Positions 47,539 through 58,964 of a stretch of DNA of 64,000 nt are shown piece after piece. Within the stretch, counting starts at the first letter, position 1, and the number at the start of each line of letters is the position of its first letter. Under the pieces are notes generated by a model. That model had not been told where the DNA came from and did not search any database. It saw only the letters and a list, made by a program, of their open reading frames with translations. Location: positions 94,222 to 158,221 of the forward strand of contig AZLU01000085.1 of assembly GCA_002224055.1 (NCBI GenBank), given 5' to 3'. Both the position numbers and the translations under genes were made by a program. The stretch is from Pezizomycotina sp. ARF18 (lineage: Eukaryota; Ascomycota).

Positions 47539-49088
47539 ATGGCGAAACTACCGAAGATATACAATACATACTTACGATCGGGGCATGCTCTTCGGCTTCG
47601 ATATCTCGAGCATGTCCGCCATCGTCCTCACGAACCAATACCGGGACTACTTCCACAATCCCAGCGGGATCACGCAAGGCGCGATCGGTTCCACGCTTGC
47701 TGCAGGATCAGTTGTTGGTGCCCTTCTCGCCGGACCGTTATCCGATAAACTCGGCCGTCGCGATGGTATTTTCTTCTCCTGCATCTTCTGGCTAGCCGGT
47801 ACAAGCGTCCAAGCTGCCTGTAATGGCACTGGAATGCTTATAGCGGTCGCATACTTAATGGGTTGACTGTCGTGTTACGAGCTCGCAGGTACCCGTCTAC
47901 CTCGCTGAAATCGCGAAGAAAGAAAAGCGGGTAGTATCGTCGTTATACAGCAGTTAGCAATAGTGGGGGGCATCCTGTTCATGTATTTCATCGGGTACGG
48001 CTGCTCGTTTATCAAAGGATCAGCGTCGTTTAGGACGGCGTGGGAATACAGCTGGTGCCGTGTGTGACGCTTATGCTCGGGCTTCCTTTCCTCCCGAGGT
48101 CACCGAGGTGGTTGGCTAAGGTTGGGCGGACGGAGGAGGCAACATGGACGCTAGCTAAAATTCAAGCGAAGGGCGACAAGAGATCCTCTCGTCGTTGCGA
48201 AATGGAAGGAGATCACAACCGTTTCGAGGCGAACGAAATGCCCTAAAGGCTGGCGCAAATTTGTTTATCATGGAATGTGGCGTCGGACGCTCGCTGGAAT
48301 GTCAGTACAGGCCTGGCAGCAGCTTTCTGGTGCGAACGTGATGACGTATTACATCGTCTACGTTTTCTCTATGGCCGACTTTCCGGTAATGTGAATCTCA
48401 TCTCTTCGGGCGTACAGTATGCGCTCTTTATCATCTTCACTACCGTCGTGTTTTTCTTCATCGACAAAACCGGTCGGCGGCCGTTACTCATATACGGCGC
48501 TATCGGTATGGGCGCGTGCCATCTCATCGTCGGCGGTGTCTTGGTGGCTGCAGCGTCGTAGTCCCCGGCGGCGTCGACGGCAACCCGAATGTACCGATCA
48601 AGGTCACCGGCGCACCTTCTCACGTCGTCATCGCCTTTTCGTATCTGCTGATTATAATATATGCGCTAACCCTCGCGCCCGTCGCGTGGGTTTACGCATC
48701 CGAGGTCTGGTCCCTCGAGACGCGCGCGGTCGGCATGTCGCTCGCCGCGGTCGCAAACTGGCTGTTCAACTTCGCGCTCGGCTTGTTCGTGCCGCCGGCG
48801 TTCCACAATATCAGCTGGAAAACATTCATTGTTTTCGGCATGCTGTGCATCGGAGCGGCAGTGCAAGCATACTTTACGTATCCGGAAACGGCCAGGAAAA
48901 GTCTTGAAGAGATTGAGCAGCTTTTCAATCGCGGTGGGCCGAGACCGTGGCATACGAAGCCTGGCGATTCACATCTTGATTCGGCTATTGAGGAGGTTAA
49001 GGAGCAGAGAAGGACGTCGCACCAGAGCGAACTTGATAGACCGCCGAGTTCGACTAAGGGTCCGTGTGATCCTACAGTGCTATTTTAG
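47539..49088 (+). CDS. MFS sugar transporter
   Basis: Twelve-helix proton-coupled sugar porter of the major facilitator superfamily in the plasma membrane. Start MAKLPKIYNTY at 47539, then in another frame GMLFGFDISSMSAIVLTNQY. The family motifs are present in order: SDKLGRRDG, VYLAEIAKKEKRG, QQLAIVGGILFMYFIGYGC, PFLPRSPRWLAKVGR, LAGMSVQAWQQLSGANVMTY, FFFIDKTGRRPLLIYG, LAPVAWVYASEVWSLETRA and YPETARKSLEEIEQLF. Frame breaks: near 47575, near 47870, at 47929-47931 (GGG where GGGG restores KRGSIVV), near 48035, 48180, 48250 and 48557. The N-terminal linker seems about ten residues short. Closest resemblance is to fungal hexose/quinate-type sugar transporters; substrate cannot be set from sequence alone. 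Confidence 0.88.
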
Positions 49089-50492
49089 TGTGCTGAATGG
49101 AAAGGAGAACTATCCCAAAGGCTCACAGTTTGAAGTAATTCCACGTTCCAGATGAAACAATTTTTCTCGCGGCTATAAAATTGTATTAAAACAGTTTTTA
49201 GTTATCATACTCTAAAGTTGAGCTTCGCGTTTCTTATGTGTAAAGATTAAATAGTCAATATATTATTGGGTCATATTTCGCACAACCAGAGCAAATCACT
49301 ACTTACTGTACTAGTAGATGTCGTAGGAATGCCTCGTCTTCAATTAGGTGCCTTGAAGCTGTCATAAATTATACCCAAATTACATACGACGGATGATTTG
49401 ATCTTCGAAAGACTCCCAATAATACATGTTCACGCTCGGTCGTCGTACTCGTACCAAACGCAATTTTACGTACCGTGGTGCTGCCTGGTAAGGCTATTAC
49501 CAAAACACGTCAACAACCGAGCCACCCCACAATCTCTTCGAGAACAATTGTTGCAGTGAAGTTCGAGTGTAAAGGCGTCATAGTTAATACTTGAGCAATA
49601 TTTGCTATCCTTGAATTGAATGTCGTGTACAAGCCCGGTAACCTCATATGGAAGCTATACTATCGATTAATCCCAAAGCCCGGTGTGGTAAACGCTCTCG
49701 GTAAACAACAGCTGCGTTATTGAGGCTTCAGCCTTCCATCATGTGAACAACGTAATTACAAGGATCGAGAGCTTCCCCCCCCCCGCTAGCTAGACAGATC
49801 GAGAACTGGTGTGCACAAGCCTTCTAGCAGCCTTTCCTGCTGTTGATAACCCACCTCATGTGTCCAATAGTAAGGTCACGCTTTCCTCGGTTAGCGATGA
49901 TGCACGGCGGAGACTATCTAGAGGTAGCAAACACCCTTTAAACCTCAATTCTGCATGCATGTGCCCCACACGACCGAATGCAGGCTAGCCAGAACCGCAA
50001 AGAAAGTCAGGGAGCCTCAGATACATCGATATAATGCATTACAACCTGCTACCGGGAGATATTGACTCAGTACAAGGCTTTCAATATTCCATGTAAATTC
50101 CGGATTCCTCCATAGAATACCGTGGAATATCACGCGAAGCTGAAAGAGCCCCCGCATTCATCTATTATATATAGTGTCCGTGGGCTAGCTCCATCTTCTT
50201 CCGGCGATAGTTTAGGAGCGTTTCTCGCTATCGGGACCCTGGTCTGCCACGTCGACTTTGTCGTCTTTTTTCAACCCACTTTTCTACTGTCCGCATTTAT
50301 CCCAAGGAATCCCAACTATTCTACCCGCCATCCACTTTTCTCTTATCGATTGTCGAATGATAAACCTCAATTTCTCCATTTCTGCGTCCTGCAGTGAAAG
50401 GATACAATGCATTTCTCCTAGAATTTCGTTGACAGCGCAGAATATATAAAAACTTATTTTCTACTTACAACGTTACCGAGCTTCTAGGCTAG
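49089..50492. other. Intergenic, upstream region of the zinc-finger gene
   Basis: About 1.4 kb. No conserved coding region. A C11 tract lies near 49785. An upstream exon of the C2H2 gene probably lies between 50100 and 50480 but could not be chosen. Confidence 0.45.
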
Positions 50493-52280
50493 TGGTGGGA
50501 AGAAAACGGCCCGAATGACGTCGATTCGGAACCGATCGCTTCCCATTTATGTCCCGACTGCCCACCCCTCTCACCGAAATTCGACTCCTACTCGAGTTTA
50601 CTCCACCACATTCACGAAGCGCATCCCTTTCCCAAAAGATTTCGCTGCGATGACTGCGGGAAAGCGTACGCCAGGAGTTGGTCGCTGTCGAGTCACAAGC
50701 GTGCGTGCATGCGGCCGCCCATACCAGATTTCGATACATTTAGGTATGTTTTCGATTCACTGTTTTATCCGTAGCTGGAGGGCAGAAAGTCTAACCGATG
50801 GCCTCATGTTCTACACAGTGTTTTCTCAGCGAGCGACGACGGGATATTTTGCGCTTCACCAACCTCTGAACGAAGTTTCAGTCTTATCGACGACGTAATC
50901 AACAACAAAACATCTATCCTTGATCCGCCTAGAAGCAGACATAGCCGAAGATCTTCGAAATGCTCGGAAGATTCTCAAATCCCATCATCTGCGACACATT
51001 ATCGGTAAACTGTCTCGACTTAAATCGCCTCCAGGTGTCTTACAGACACAACAAACTTGCGCTGCCAGCTTCCATGAAGCGTGCGCAGAGGAACTTTCTG
51101 GAAAGCCTTGTTAGCGCTGAGATTAAGAATAAGATGGCGATGAGCATCGGTACGCTATAAAACATCACAAAAATCTTTTCATCAACTCGTTTGACAGATA
51201 TTAACTTTGGTTATCTCTAGGATCGTTACGCTCTATGCGCTGCCATAAGAAGGAAAGTACAACCGACGAATCTTCCAGCGACTTACCGTCATCCGGCGGG
51301 TGCGATAACGTCAATATCAGCGCAGACGAAAAACCCAGAGATTCCATCGAGCGCGATAACCACAAATGGATAGCTGCGATCATTGCGTCTTGGATCGAGG
51401 AGCTATGTCTCGCTATAATCTTGAAGCGAGCGCTGTTCATCGCGTTCTCCTACTGTGTATCCACGCCTGGAACAGCTTGTGCCGATACTTTCAAGTTCAA
51501 CAACATAGTAGGCGTCGTAGCGCGAAAGCGGTAGCTCACATGTCATATTTGGTGCCGTATCTATAGTTGTTCTGTGGGGCGTGTGTTGGATGTTTGCACG
51601 CCCGACCGGTATGATGAATTCCCTTCTGCGTAGCACTATCGGGATGTTCTTGTTAACTTTCGTCGCCTGTAAGGCCCAGAATCTGCGGAGAGCCAGTTCG
51701 AGGCAGCATTTGCAGAATTCACCTGCGGCGGTGACTACGATCCTCATTGCTCCGCATTTCGATAGTTACGCTTCCGATCGGATGGAGATGGAGGCAGCGA
51801 ACGTGCCATCCTTCGGCACAGATTTTACCCTATTTAATACAATAAAGAAACCGAATCACGGATACGATCTCGATATCACCGTCTTGAAGACGATCGTGAC
51901 AACGTCTATGCTCCAACGACACTCTCAACTCTAGCAAGTTCGGAATCTTCCGGTCCCACATCACAAGTCGATACATCGAGTCGAATTACAGTTCCGCAAC
52001 ATCACAGGGTAGTAACCGGAGCCCGTTTTGGAAAGCCATTCCGGACGCTCGTTTACGTGTGACGTCTGCGGCCAAGCCTTCGGCCACAAGACATCGCTGA
52101 ACCGTCATAGGAAGAATAAGCACGGGAATGCGGAGTACTGTGTCCGGTGCCAGGGTGTAGGAAGATAATGCGGAAGATAATCTGAAGAGACATGTTGAGA
52201 CGGTTCATCCAGTTTCGTTTCATGATTTTGAATCGCTGAGTACGAGGGCTAAGAAGAGAAGGGTTACGATTTGTAGTTGA
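50493..52280 (+). CDS. C2H2 zinc-finger protein, probable transcription factor
   Basis: From the exon starting after a TAG acceptor at 50492, the protein reads NGPNDVDSEPIASHLCPDC, with a first finger LCPDC...LLHHIHEAH and a second FRCDDCGKAYARSWSLSSHK. Intron 50744-50818 joins DTF to SVFSASDDGIFCASPTSE in phase. A basic Ser-rich region follows, then intron 51150-51220 and an acidic Ser-rich segment. The C-terminal half, after frame breaks near 50990, 51390 and 51960, has a third finger TCDVCGQAFGHKTSLNRHRK-NKH and a fourth CVRCQG...NLKRHVETVH, then a basic tail KRRVTICS ending at 52280. Two separated finger pairs suggest sequence-specific DNA binding in the nucleus. The 5' end is missing from my model. 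Confidence 0.65.
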
Positions 52281-52805
52281 GATGTTGTTTTTGTGTTTGG
52301 TGATTTTGAAAATGGCGTATGTGTTTCATCAGAGCTACGCTCTTTTCATTGTTATCTTTCTGCTAGTCTTGATTTTCTATATGCCCATGCAGACAAAACT
52401 TGTAACAGGCTTAGCTCATTCCCCCCCCACCCCCCCAAAGTTGTAAGTTTCTAATATGTGAAGCAAGATTCTGTCTCCTTTGTTCAGGTTGATCGAGTTA
52501 AGCACGAGAGAAAGGGAAATTGATATTGTTGCAGGTTTTGATAAGTGTCCTTCACGGTTCGAGGCTTTCTTGATTCCTTACTAAGATCACCAAATGGCTT
52601 GACAAACCTAATTCCAATGAGAAAGAGCTAGAAAACACTGATAATGACATGCCACGCGCCACCACCTAGAGTATTCAATTACTATCTGTCCTGGACATGT
52701 TCTCCGTTACGAATGCAGCCCACAGATCTCTATAGTTTAACCCAAGGTGATCGGGCCCGAGGCGGCCCGCGCTAACACTATCCCACCAGCTCCTCCTCTC
52801 CCATA
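52281..52805. other. Convergent intergenic spacer
   Basis: About 520 bp between the 3' ends of the zinc-finger and F-box genes. Includes two C-rich tracts around 52423-52437. No coding signal. Confidence 0.5.
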
Positions 52806-54237
52806 CTATTTGCAAATACCCAAAGTCAGTCGTACGATATTCACTACGTGGTCAACGCCATCGAGGTCTGTAGCCCACGTTAGCTTCTCCAAAGCCGGCA
52901 TCGCGTCTACAATAGCCTTCGTCGGTGCGATCCGCAATAACAGGAATCGGGCCCCGTACTCAGGCGACTCAGGGTCCGGAAGCGAGTTGATGAAAGCGTC
53001 GTATCCGTCTATGTTGGCGAAATCGGAGATTTGGGCCAAATGGATGCGGAAGGGTACTGTGAGGGTCTTGCATTTTGAGAGGTTGGAGAGTATGGAGAGG
53101 AAGTCGTCCTACAATTATCAATATTTTCGAACCAGTGAGCGTGAGGAAGTTGTAAAACTTGCATGAATGATATGGGGAGTTAATCTGAATTCTTACAGTC
53201 CAGTACGGCGCAGAGCCGCGCTCCTTGAGCTCTAGCTCCTCCAGATCCGGAAACAGCTCACAGATACGTTGATACTCCGTTAGAAAACCCTTATCGTCTA
53301 GCGTCCGCCAGGTATCGTGCCGCAGGACCCGCAGCGGAGCTCCCGCCAACGACGAAAGTCCGCCCATTGCCCGTAGCTTAAGCTGTACTTTATATCCAAA
53401 ACCGTCAGTGTGTTCAGGCTATCCACCGACGCACGTCTGATGATGCGCGCAGCATCCCCTGCGGAATGTTCTTCGAGAAGCAAACTTTGACGAGGAGGTC
53501 CATCTTCAGCTTCCGCAGGTTCCTGGGGCCGTCGGAGGATACGTCGAGCAGCGTGTTGCCGAATCTGCCCCACTGGCACCAGAACCAGACGAACTCGAGC
53601 GTTTCCAAGCTGCGGCACAGCATGCGGAGGTCGCGCATGCAGCGGAGGCGTAGAGCGCTCCGTTGGCGTCGTTGCCGCCGAAGATGTGTGCGGAGCGGAG
53701 GTTCGGCGTTAGCGATAGGAGGTCGTGGAGCGCTTGTCCGTCTTGCTGGTTCGCGGTAACGCCCATAAACGCCTCGCTGTTATGCAATGCTTGATAGTGA
53801 GCGGCTAAGTCTAGATGAGGATGACCGCCAAAATAAGGTTTCACTTACGTGATAAGCGACCCGATGTTCGCTTTCCTGATAAACGCCACGTCGCCCTGGA
53901 GGCCGCGCCGGAAGGGTTTGCGCTTCGATCGATTTCTGTCATCTTCCAGCTCAGTTCGCCATCGGCCTCTGATGATATTGGTATCCTTCTGCTCTCCGAT
54001 AGGGTTGAGCAAAGTTGTCGCCGCCTTCTCGGACCGCTCAGAAGTGATGAAATCCGCGGAGCCGACCCTTACTGCGCCGAACAGGAACCTCGACTTGGCG
54101 ACGCGGTAGACAAACTGGGAAGCTCGGGATAGGTTCCATAGCTCGTGGTATGTCAGGAGTTGTAAAATCTCGATGGTGATCTCGTGGGGAGTGGCCAATG
54201 GTTCATAGCTTCTGAGGCGCCTCTTGAGGCAGAGCAT
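52806..54237 (-). CDS. F-box protein
   Basis: Start MLCLKRRLRSYEPLATPHEI at 54237, with the F-box TPHEITIEILQLLTYHELWN-LSRASQFVYRVAKSRF near residue 17. Known F-box proteins bind Skp1 and recruit substrates to SCF ubiquitin ligases. A very short intron, 53811-53848 (GTAAGT...TAG, 38 bp), leads to LDLAAHYQALHNSEAFMGVT and leucine-rich pieces (LHDLLSLTPNLRSAHIFGG, LRMLCRSLETLEFVWFWCQW, NTLTVLDIKYSLSYGQWADF). A second intron, 53109-53196, joins APYWT to DDFLSILSNLSKCKTLTV in phase. Stop at 52806. Frame breaks lie near 53640, 53460 and 53370. The leucine-rich tail is probably the substrate-binding part; target unknown. Confidence 0.72.
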
Positions 54238-54888
54238 AGATGTTGATGGTTGAAAGCTAGACGCCGCAACTTGTGTTTTGTATTTGTTTTAACTTTTGCT
54301 TTCTTTTTTTTTTTTTTTGAAAAAAAAAAAAGGACATGGTTTAAGCGACGGTAAGTTACGTAATCAACGCCGCGTTTGCGCTAAGGCCGAACCTCTCACG
54401 GTCCCGGCCGGGATTCTGAGGAGTTTTACTTGCATGGAACCTTGTACCAATGACCATATAGGCATGACTACCACCCAGACTTAGTCTCCCGCCTCGAAGG
54501 CATGTAAATATACCACTACAAAATAAAGACCGTATTGCTACTCAGCGCGTGCTTGTACATGTACATCTTGCTAGCTGTCATTTAGTGTCACGCGATTACG
54601 GACCATCTCCACAAGGAAATTCCGATAGAGACCTAGAGAGATCAGCGATAGATCCTTTCTCTATCACAGCCACAATAGTAAGCCTTGTAGCCTCCTATCT
54701 ACGGATATCTGATACGGTATGCAGATAACAGACGGAGCGAAGAACGCCAACCACACTACATACGCTACGGTCGGAACTCGGGACCCTGAACGCCATACTA
54801 ACCTCTATAGATACCCCGGTACCGGACCAGGGAATACGGAATTCATGAGCAGAGTGAACAGCGGCACAGGAAAGGTGGCAGATTTCTG
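54238..54888. other. Divergent intergenic region with a T15-G-A12 tract
   Basis: About 650 bp between divergent F-box and ankyrin/TPR genes. The homopolymer junction at 54304-54331 lies about 70 bp before the F-box start, where it could act as a nucleosome-excluding promoter tract. Confidence 0.4.
54304..54331. repeat. T15-G-A12 homopolymer junction
   Basis: Fifteen T, one G and twelve A. Upstream of the minus-strand F-box gene. Confidence 0.85.
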
Positions 54889-57885
54889 GTGCTTGGTGGC
54901 AAAATAATAGGGGAAACCCTGAAAAAAGCTGGAATAGCTACTCGTAGGTATCGATGCCAGCATGAGGGTCAAAGTCTTGAAAGATTTCGGCAGTACTCGA
55001 AGCTCTCGTCCAAGGAAACCGAGTTCAAGAACTTGAAAACTGAAGCGAAGAGTTATGAAAGCTCATTGCAGCTTAGTTTACAAATGATCATAATGTAAGC
55101 ACGGCCGGGTTAGGAATCTCCGACAGTGGCTAGGAGGATCCCCCGTTAACAACTCTGCAGATGCAATCGATAGACGCCTACAAATGGCGCGTAGACCCAC
55201 GGCGCAATTAGACATTTTAGACAACAACCTCCAATCGATTATACCGTGAGGGCATCGCGACAAACGCGCAGCTTGACGAGTTAGGCAGAAACATACAATC
55301 GATTTATCGCGAAGTTAGACACGTTAAAGACAGACTTGGAAGCCGGACGACGCGGAAACGATCGGTGGCATTGCGCTCACAGAGCGTAATGGATACCTTC
55401 AGGAACATGCACGCTGTGCAGGAGAGCTCGTTTCCACCGCTTCGAATATCTCAGAAGGTATGTCGCGGCACAGTCGACGCTGGCGATTATAGCCGTCAGA
55501 TTCAGTGCCGGGAAGGTAAACGAGTGGCTGCCATCACAATCGAAGGGACCTGAACATGTAGACGATCAAAATGAATTAGATGCCGCATCCGATACAGACG
55601 GCAGCTTCCGAAATGATAGCTATCAAACTGGCTTGGAGCATTTTGAATAAGACTACGCCCTTGCCGAAAGATTTCTCCGCGTTGGCGCTAGAGCAGGGAA
55701 AAGAGCAGCAAGCAGGCGATTTGGAGCGGAACTATACAAATCCAAATGTTAAACAGATAGCTTACAAGACGGCGGAATATCCAGATTCGACCGGATGGCT
55801 ACTTTGCAGCTGCTGGCACAAGCATGTACCAAGCAGGCTAATACGACGAAGCTTTAGAGATACTGGACACGGCTTTGGTGGGCTTGAAGGCGGAGGACCC
55901 TGATGTGAAAGCGAATGCGATTACATTTCGATATCAAACATCAAATTGCAGCGCTTCTCCGCGAAACCCAGCAGTTGGAGAAAGCCCATGACTATGCAAG
56001 GAAGCGTCAAACGGAAGGAGAATCCTCAGGCTGACACATCCTGATTTCTTCAGGTCGATAGAACTCTCTCGCAGATATATGCGAAGAGTCAAGAGACCAT
56101 GCTTCCATGGGCATCTCATTACAGGGAGACTTTCTTGAAAGACGATCAAATTCATGAAGCTCAAATCGAGAGAGAGAGTAATGAAGATGATGACGACTCG
56201 GATAAGGCTTCGAGAAGCTGACGACGACTCGGATATGAGTCGCAACCAAGATGACGAATCCTACTCCTACGGATCATCTAACTGTTCCTCAGCAGGGTTT
56301 GTTTCTGATGATATCAGAATGCGAATCCTATGATCCTGAAGTTATTACCCAGGAACTCGCCACTACCATGTAGTAAATATGCGCTCACAAAGCCTGGCTC
56401 GCAACTCGACGCAAAGAGCTTAGATCTCCAAACGAAGAGATGTATTTACAAGTCAATTCCGAACGTACAACGACTGAAAAGCGAAATTACTGTCTATGAG
56501 GCCCATGGGGGCATCCAGGCTGATCTTAAAGCCTGTGCTTACACATTAAGTATTTGAAAATCTTCGACACAAAAGCTGTGTTAACTGGGACCTTATCAAT
56601 ACTCGGAACGATCGCGCCCGATGGATCTCTTCAAGTGTATTCAGCGCGGGAAAGAATGGCTTGCCTCCCTTTCCAAGAGATACAATCGCAAGGATTCTGT
56701 CTTCGTACCAACGGCAGGAGCTTCTCACCTTTGCATTTGTTTGCGGCCTTAGGTTTCAAGGAAGCAGTGGTGCATATCCTGAGCCAGATTACACCGAGGA
56801 AGTCAACATAAGAGATGACAAAGATGGTCCCCGTGCGCGAACACCACTCGAGTACGCATGTAAGTACGGCCATGCGGAAACTGCGCAGGTACTGCTCGAG
56901 TCTGGGGCTATCATCAGGGAGCCACAATTGAATGCCCGCTATCTCTTGCAGCTCTTGCGCAATTTAATAATAGTCGCGTCATAGAGCTCTCATCCTCCTT
57001 CGATGACGATAAGGTATCTCTCGAAGAAGCTGATTGTTGTTAGCTGCAAGCTGATCGATCAGGGAACGTGGAATGCAGACACGTCAATTCAGCTGGACGA
57101 AATCACGATGTCCAAACCATCCACCGGGATGTTAAACACATGAAGGACGCTGCGGGTAAAGATATGTCAGCGGATGGAGGATCGCGAAAATGCTAGATAA
57201 TTTACAAGAGCACGCCGTCCGAGCTACCGAGTTGATATCCACAGCCTCGACTATTTCCGAAGGATTATCTGTGGCTGCGTGGTCCCAAGTCGGTGACTTC
57301 TACAAGGAGCAAAGCGCTCAAAGAGCTCGTGAGTGAGGGATGGTGGGCGAGGACGATGAAGAGGGATCCGGATTTGATATCGACACCGCTTTTCCCTGAT
57401 ACGTTCAAAGCTGCTTCGACATACTTTGAGCGAGAGGAGTATGAGATCTTTCTAAGGAAAGCGTTGGAGGAATTCGATGAGATTGTGGTTAGGCAAATGC
57501 TCGCCCAGTGTTATATTAAACCGGATAAACCCAAGGAAGCGTTGGAAGTGTTGGGTGTGTCGTACAAACGACTTAAGTCAAGATGAAGAAGACAAGAGAA
57601 CCAACCGGTCATATTACGACGTTACTCACCAAATTGCAGTCATTTACGATATGATCGAGGATTTTGAAAGCCCAACGCTTTGGTGAAGAAGCATCCAAAG
57701 GGGGAGAGAATACTGGGGAAAACGCATACAGAATTTTTGAGCTCGATAGAATTATTAGCAAGTATTGCGAGCGAAGGGAGATCCTCCACGAGCCTTCTAT
57801 TACAGAACTCTTTATCTCGGGCAACCCGTTGAGACAGATGATGCGCCAGCCAGAAAGAGGGATTTACAAAGGCGGCTCCACATAA
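54889..57885 (+). CDS. Ankyrin and TPR-like repeat protein, frame-broken
   Basis: A long chain of coding-like plus-strand pieces. N-terminal coiled-coil-like region: EFKNLKTEAKSYESSLQLSL and TNAQLDELGRNIQSIYREVR. TPR-like helices: IKHQIAALLRETQQLEKAHD and SQIYAKSQETMLPWASHYRE. An acidic Ser/Asp region lies near 56180-56330. Ankyrin repeats follow: FSPLHLFAALGFKEAVVHIL and RTPLEYACKYGHAETAQVLL-ESGA. After these come more TPR-like helices: YFEREEYEIFLRKALEEFDE, MLAQCYIKPDKPKEALEVLG and AQRFGEEASKGGENTGENAY, with a stop at 57885. The pieces change frame at least ten times, so exon borders are not resolved and this may be a pseudogene. Ankyrin plus TPR suggests a protein-interaction scaffold, related to fungal STAND-type proteins, though I see no NACHT or NB-ARC motif. 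Confidence 0.5.
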
Positions 57886-58479
57886 CTAATCCCTATCGCA
57901 CGAGACGGCAAGGAAAATTTTGACCGAACAGCGGGGCAAGAAATAGGCTTGATGCCTGCGTGGGGATGGAACCACGAGGGTTGTTCCCCCCGGATTCCTA
58001 TTCCTATGGTTCGGACACTACGGAAGAACCAATAGTTAATAAGGCTGTCGACTCGGAGGGCCTTAAATTTTCCGGTTTAAAAGGCGTCACTTTACTACAC
58101 GAGCAGCTCCGTTGATATCCACTTGATATTCGCAATATCGCCGTTAGTCTCTCAAGACTAGTAATATCAATGGCACCAGGTCAACACGATCAACGCTATG
58201 CTCAAAGCAAATATATTGCTGGAGTGAATGATCAGTAGAGAATGGGTATTACCGGTAATACACTGAAGTTAATGGTATCCATGTACTACTGATGATTTTC
58301 TAAGAGGAAACTGCCTCAGATGAGACGGCCTATATATCTGAGGATCCGTAGTCTGGTAACCTTATGTGCTAGTGCAATACGCTCGTATCGTAGGATCATC
58401 GGTGGACCATCTTGTTCTGGGAAGTTTACCACGCGATAAAAGAGATTTAGGACTCAGAGAGAAAGGGTTAAATGAAGTA

Positions 58480-58515
<36 letters not shown>

Positions 58516-58964
58516 ATACTCGAACGATGTTTTCTATATACAAAAAAGGGGAGGCTTTTAAAGGGAAACTGATCTCCTCTCCTCTAAAAGTCCACGAGGA
58601 TATCTCGTCGATGCTACACTCAATAGTACATGGAATTTGACAATAAGAAGAGACGAGACATACCAGAAGAAACAAGAAAAAAACGTTTAGAACTCCACAG
58701 ACTGACTGAATCCAACCCGGCGATGATGCTAAAACGAACCAAAGAAAAAACAAAGAACCAAAAACGTGATAAATATAGCGCTGCGGAATCAGACATAGGA
58801 AAACACCTGAGAGGTGAGAAACGGGGGATATCTGTAGTTTGTGCGAAACGGGTTTCGATAAGAGTAAGGGTATTGTTATTTGTAAGGGAAGGGAAAGAAA
58901 AATGCGAAGGATAGTGGGGCTAACCCTAACACTCCATGCCTACCCCCATATTTTGCAATCAACA
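57886..58964. other. Intergenic with long T-A palindrome
   Basis: About 1.1 kb. It holds the T16-A21 junction at 58480-58516. A plus-strand frame at 58630-58914 is Lys/Arg-rich low-complexity sequence and is not supported as a gene. Confidence 0.45.
58476..58520. repeat. AGTA-T16-A21-TACT palindrome
   Basis: Sixteen T and twenty-one A flanked by AGTA and TACT, so the arms are self-complementary over at least 20 bases. Could extrude as a hairpin, or mark an assembly junction. Confidence 0.85.

Noticed and set aside
58920-58932. CTAACCCTAACAC, telomere-like
   Set aside because: Only two imperfect TTAGGG-type units in internal sequence; far too short for a telomere or a clear interstitial telomeric repeat.
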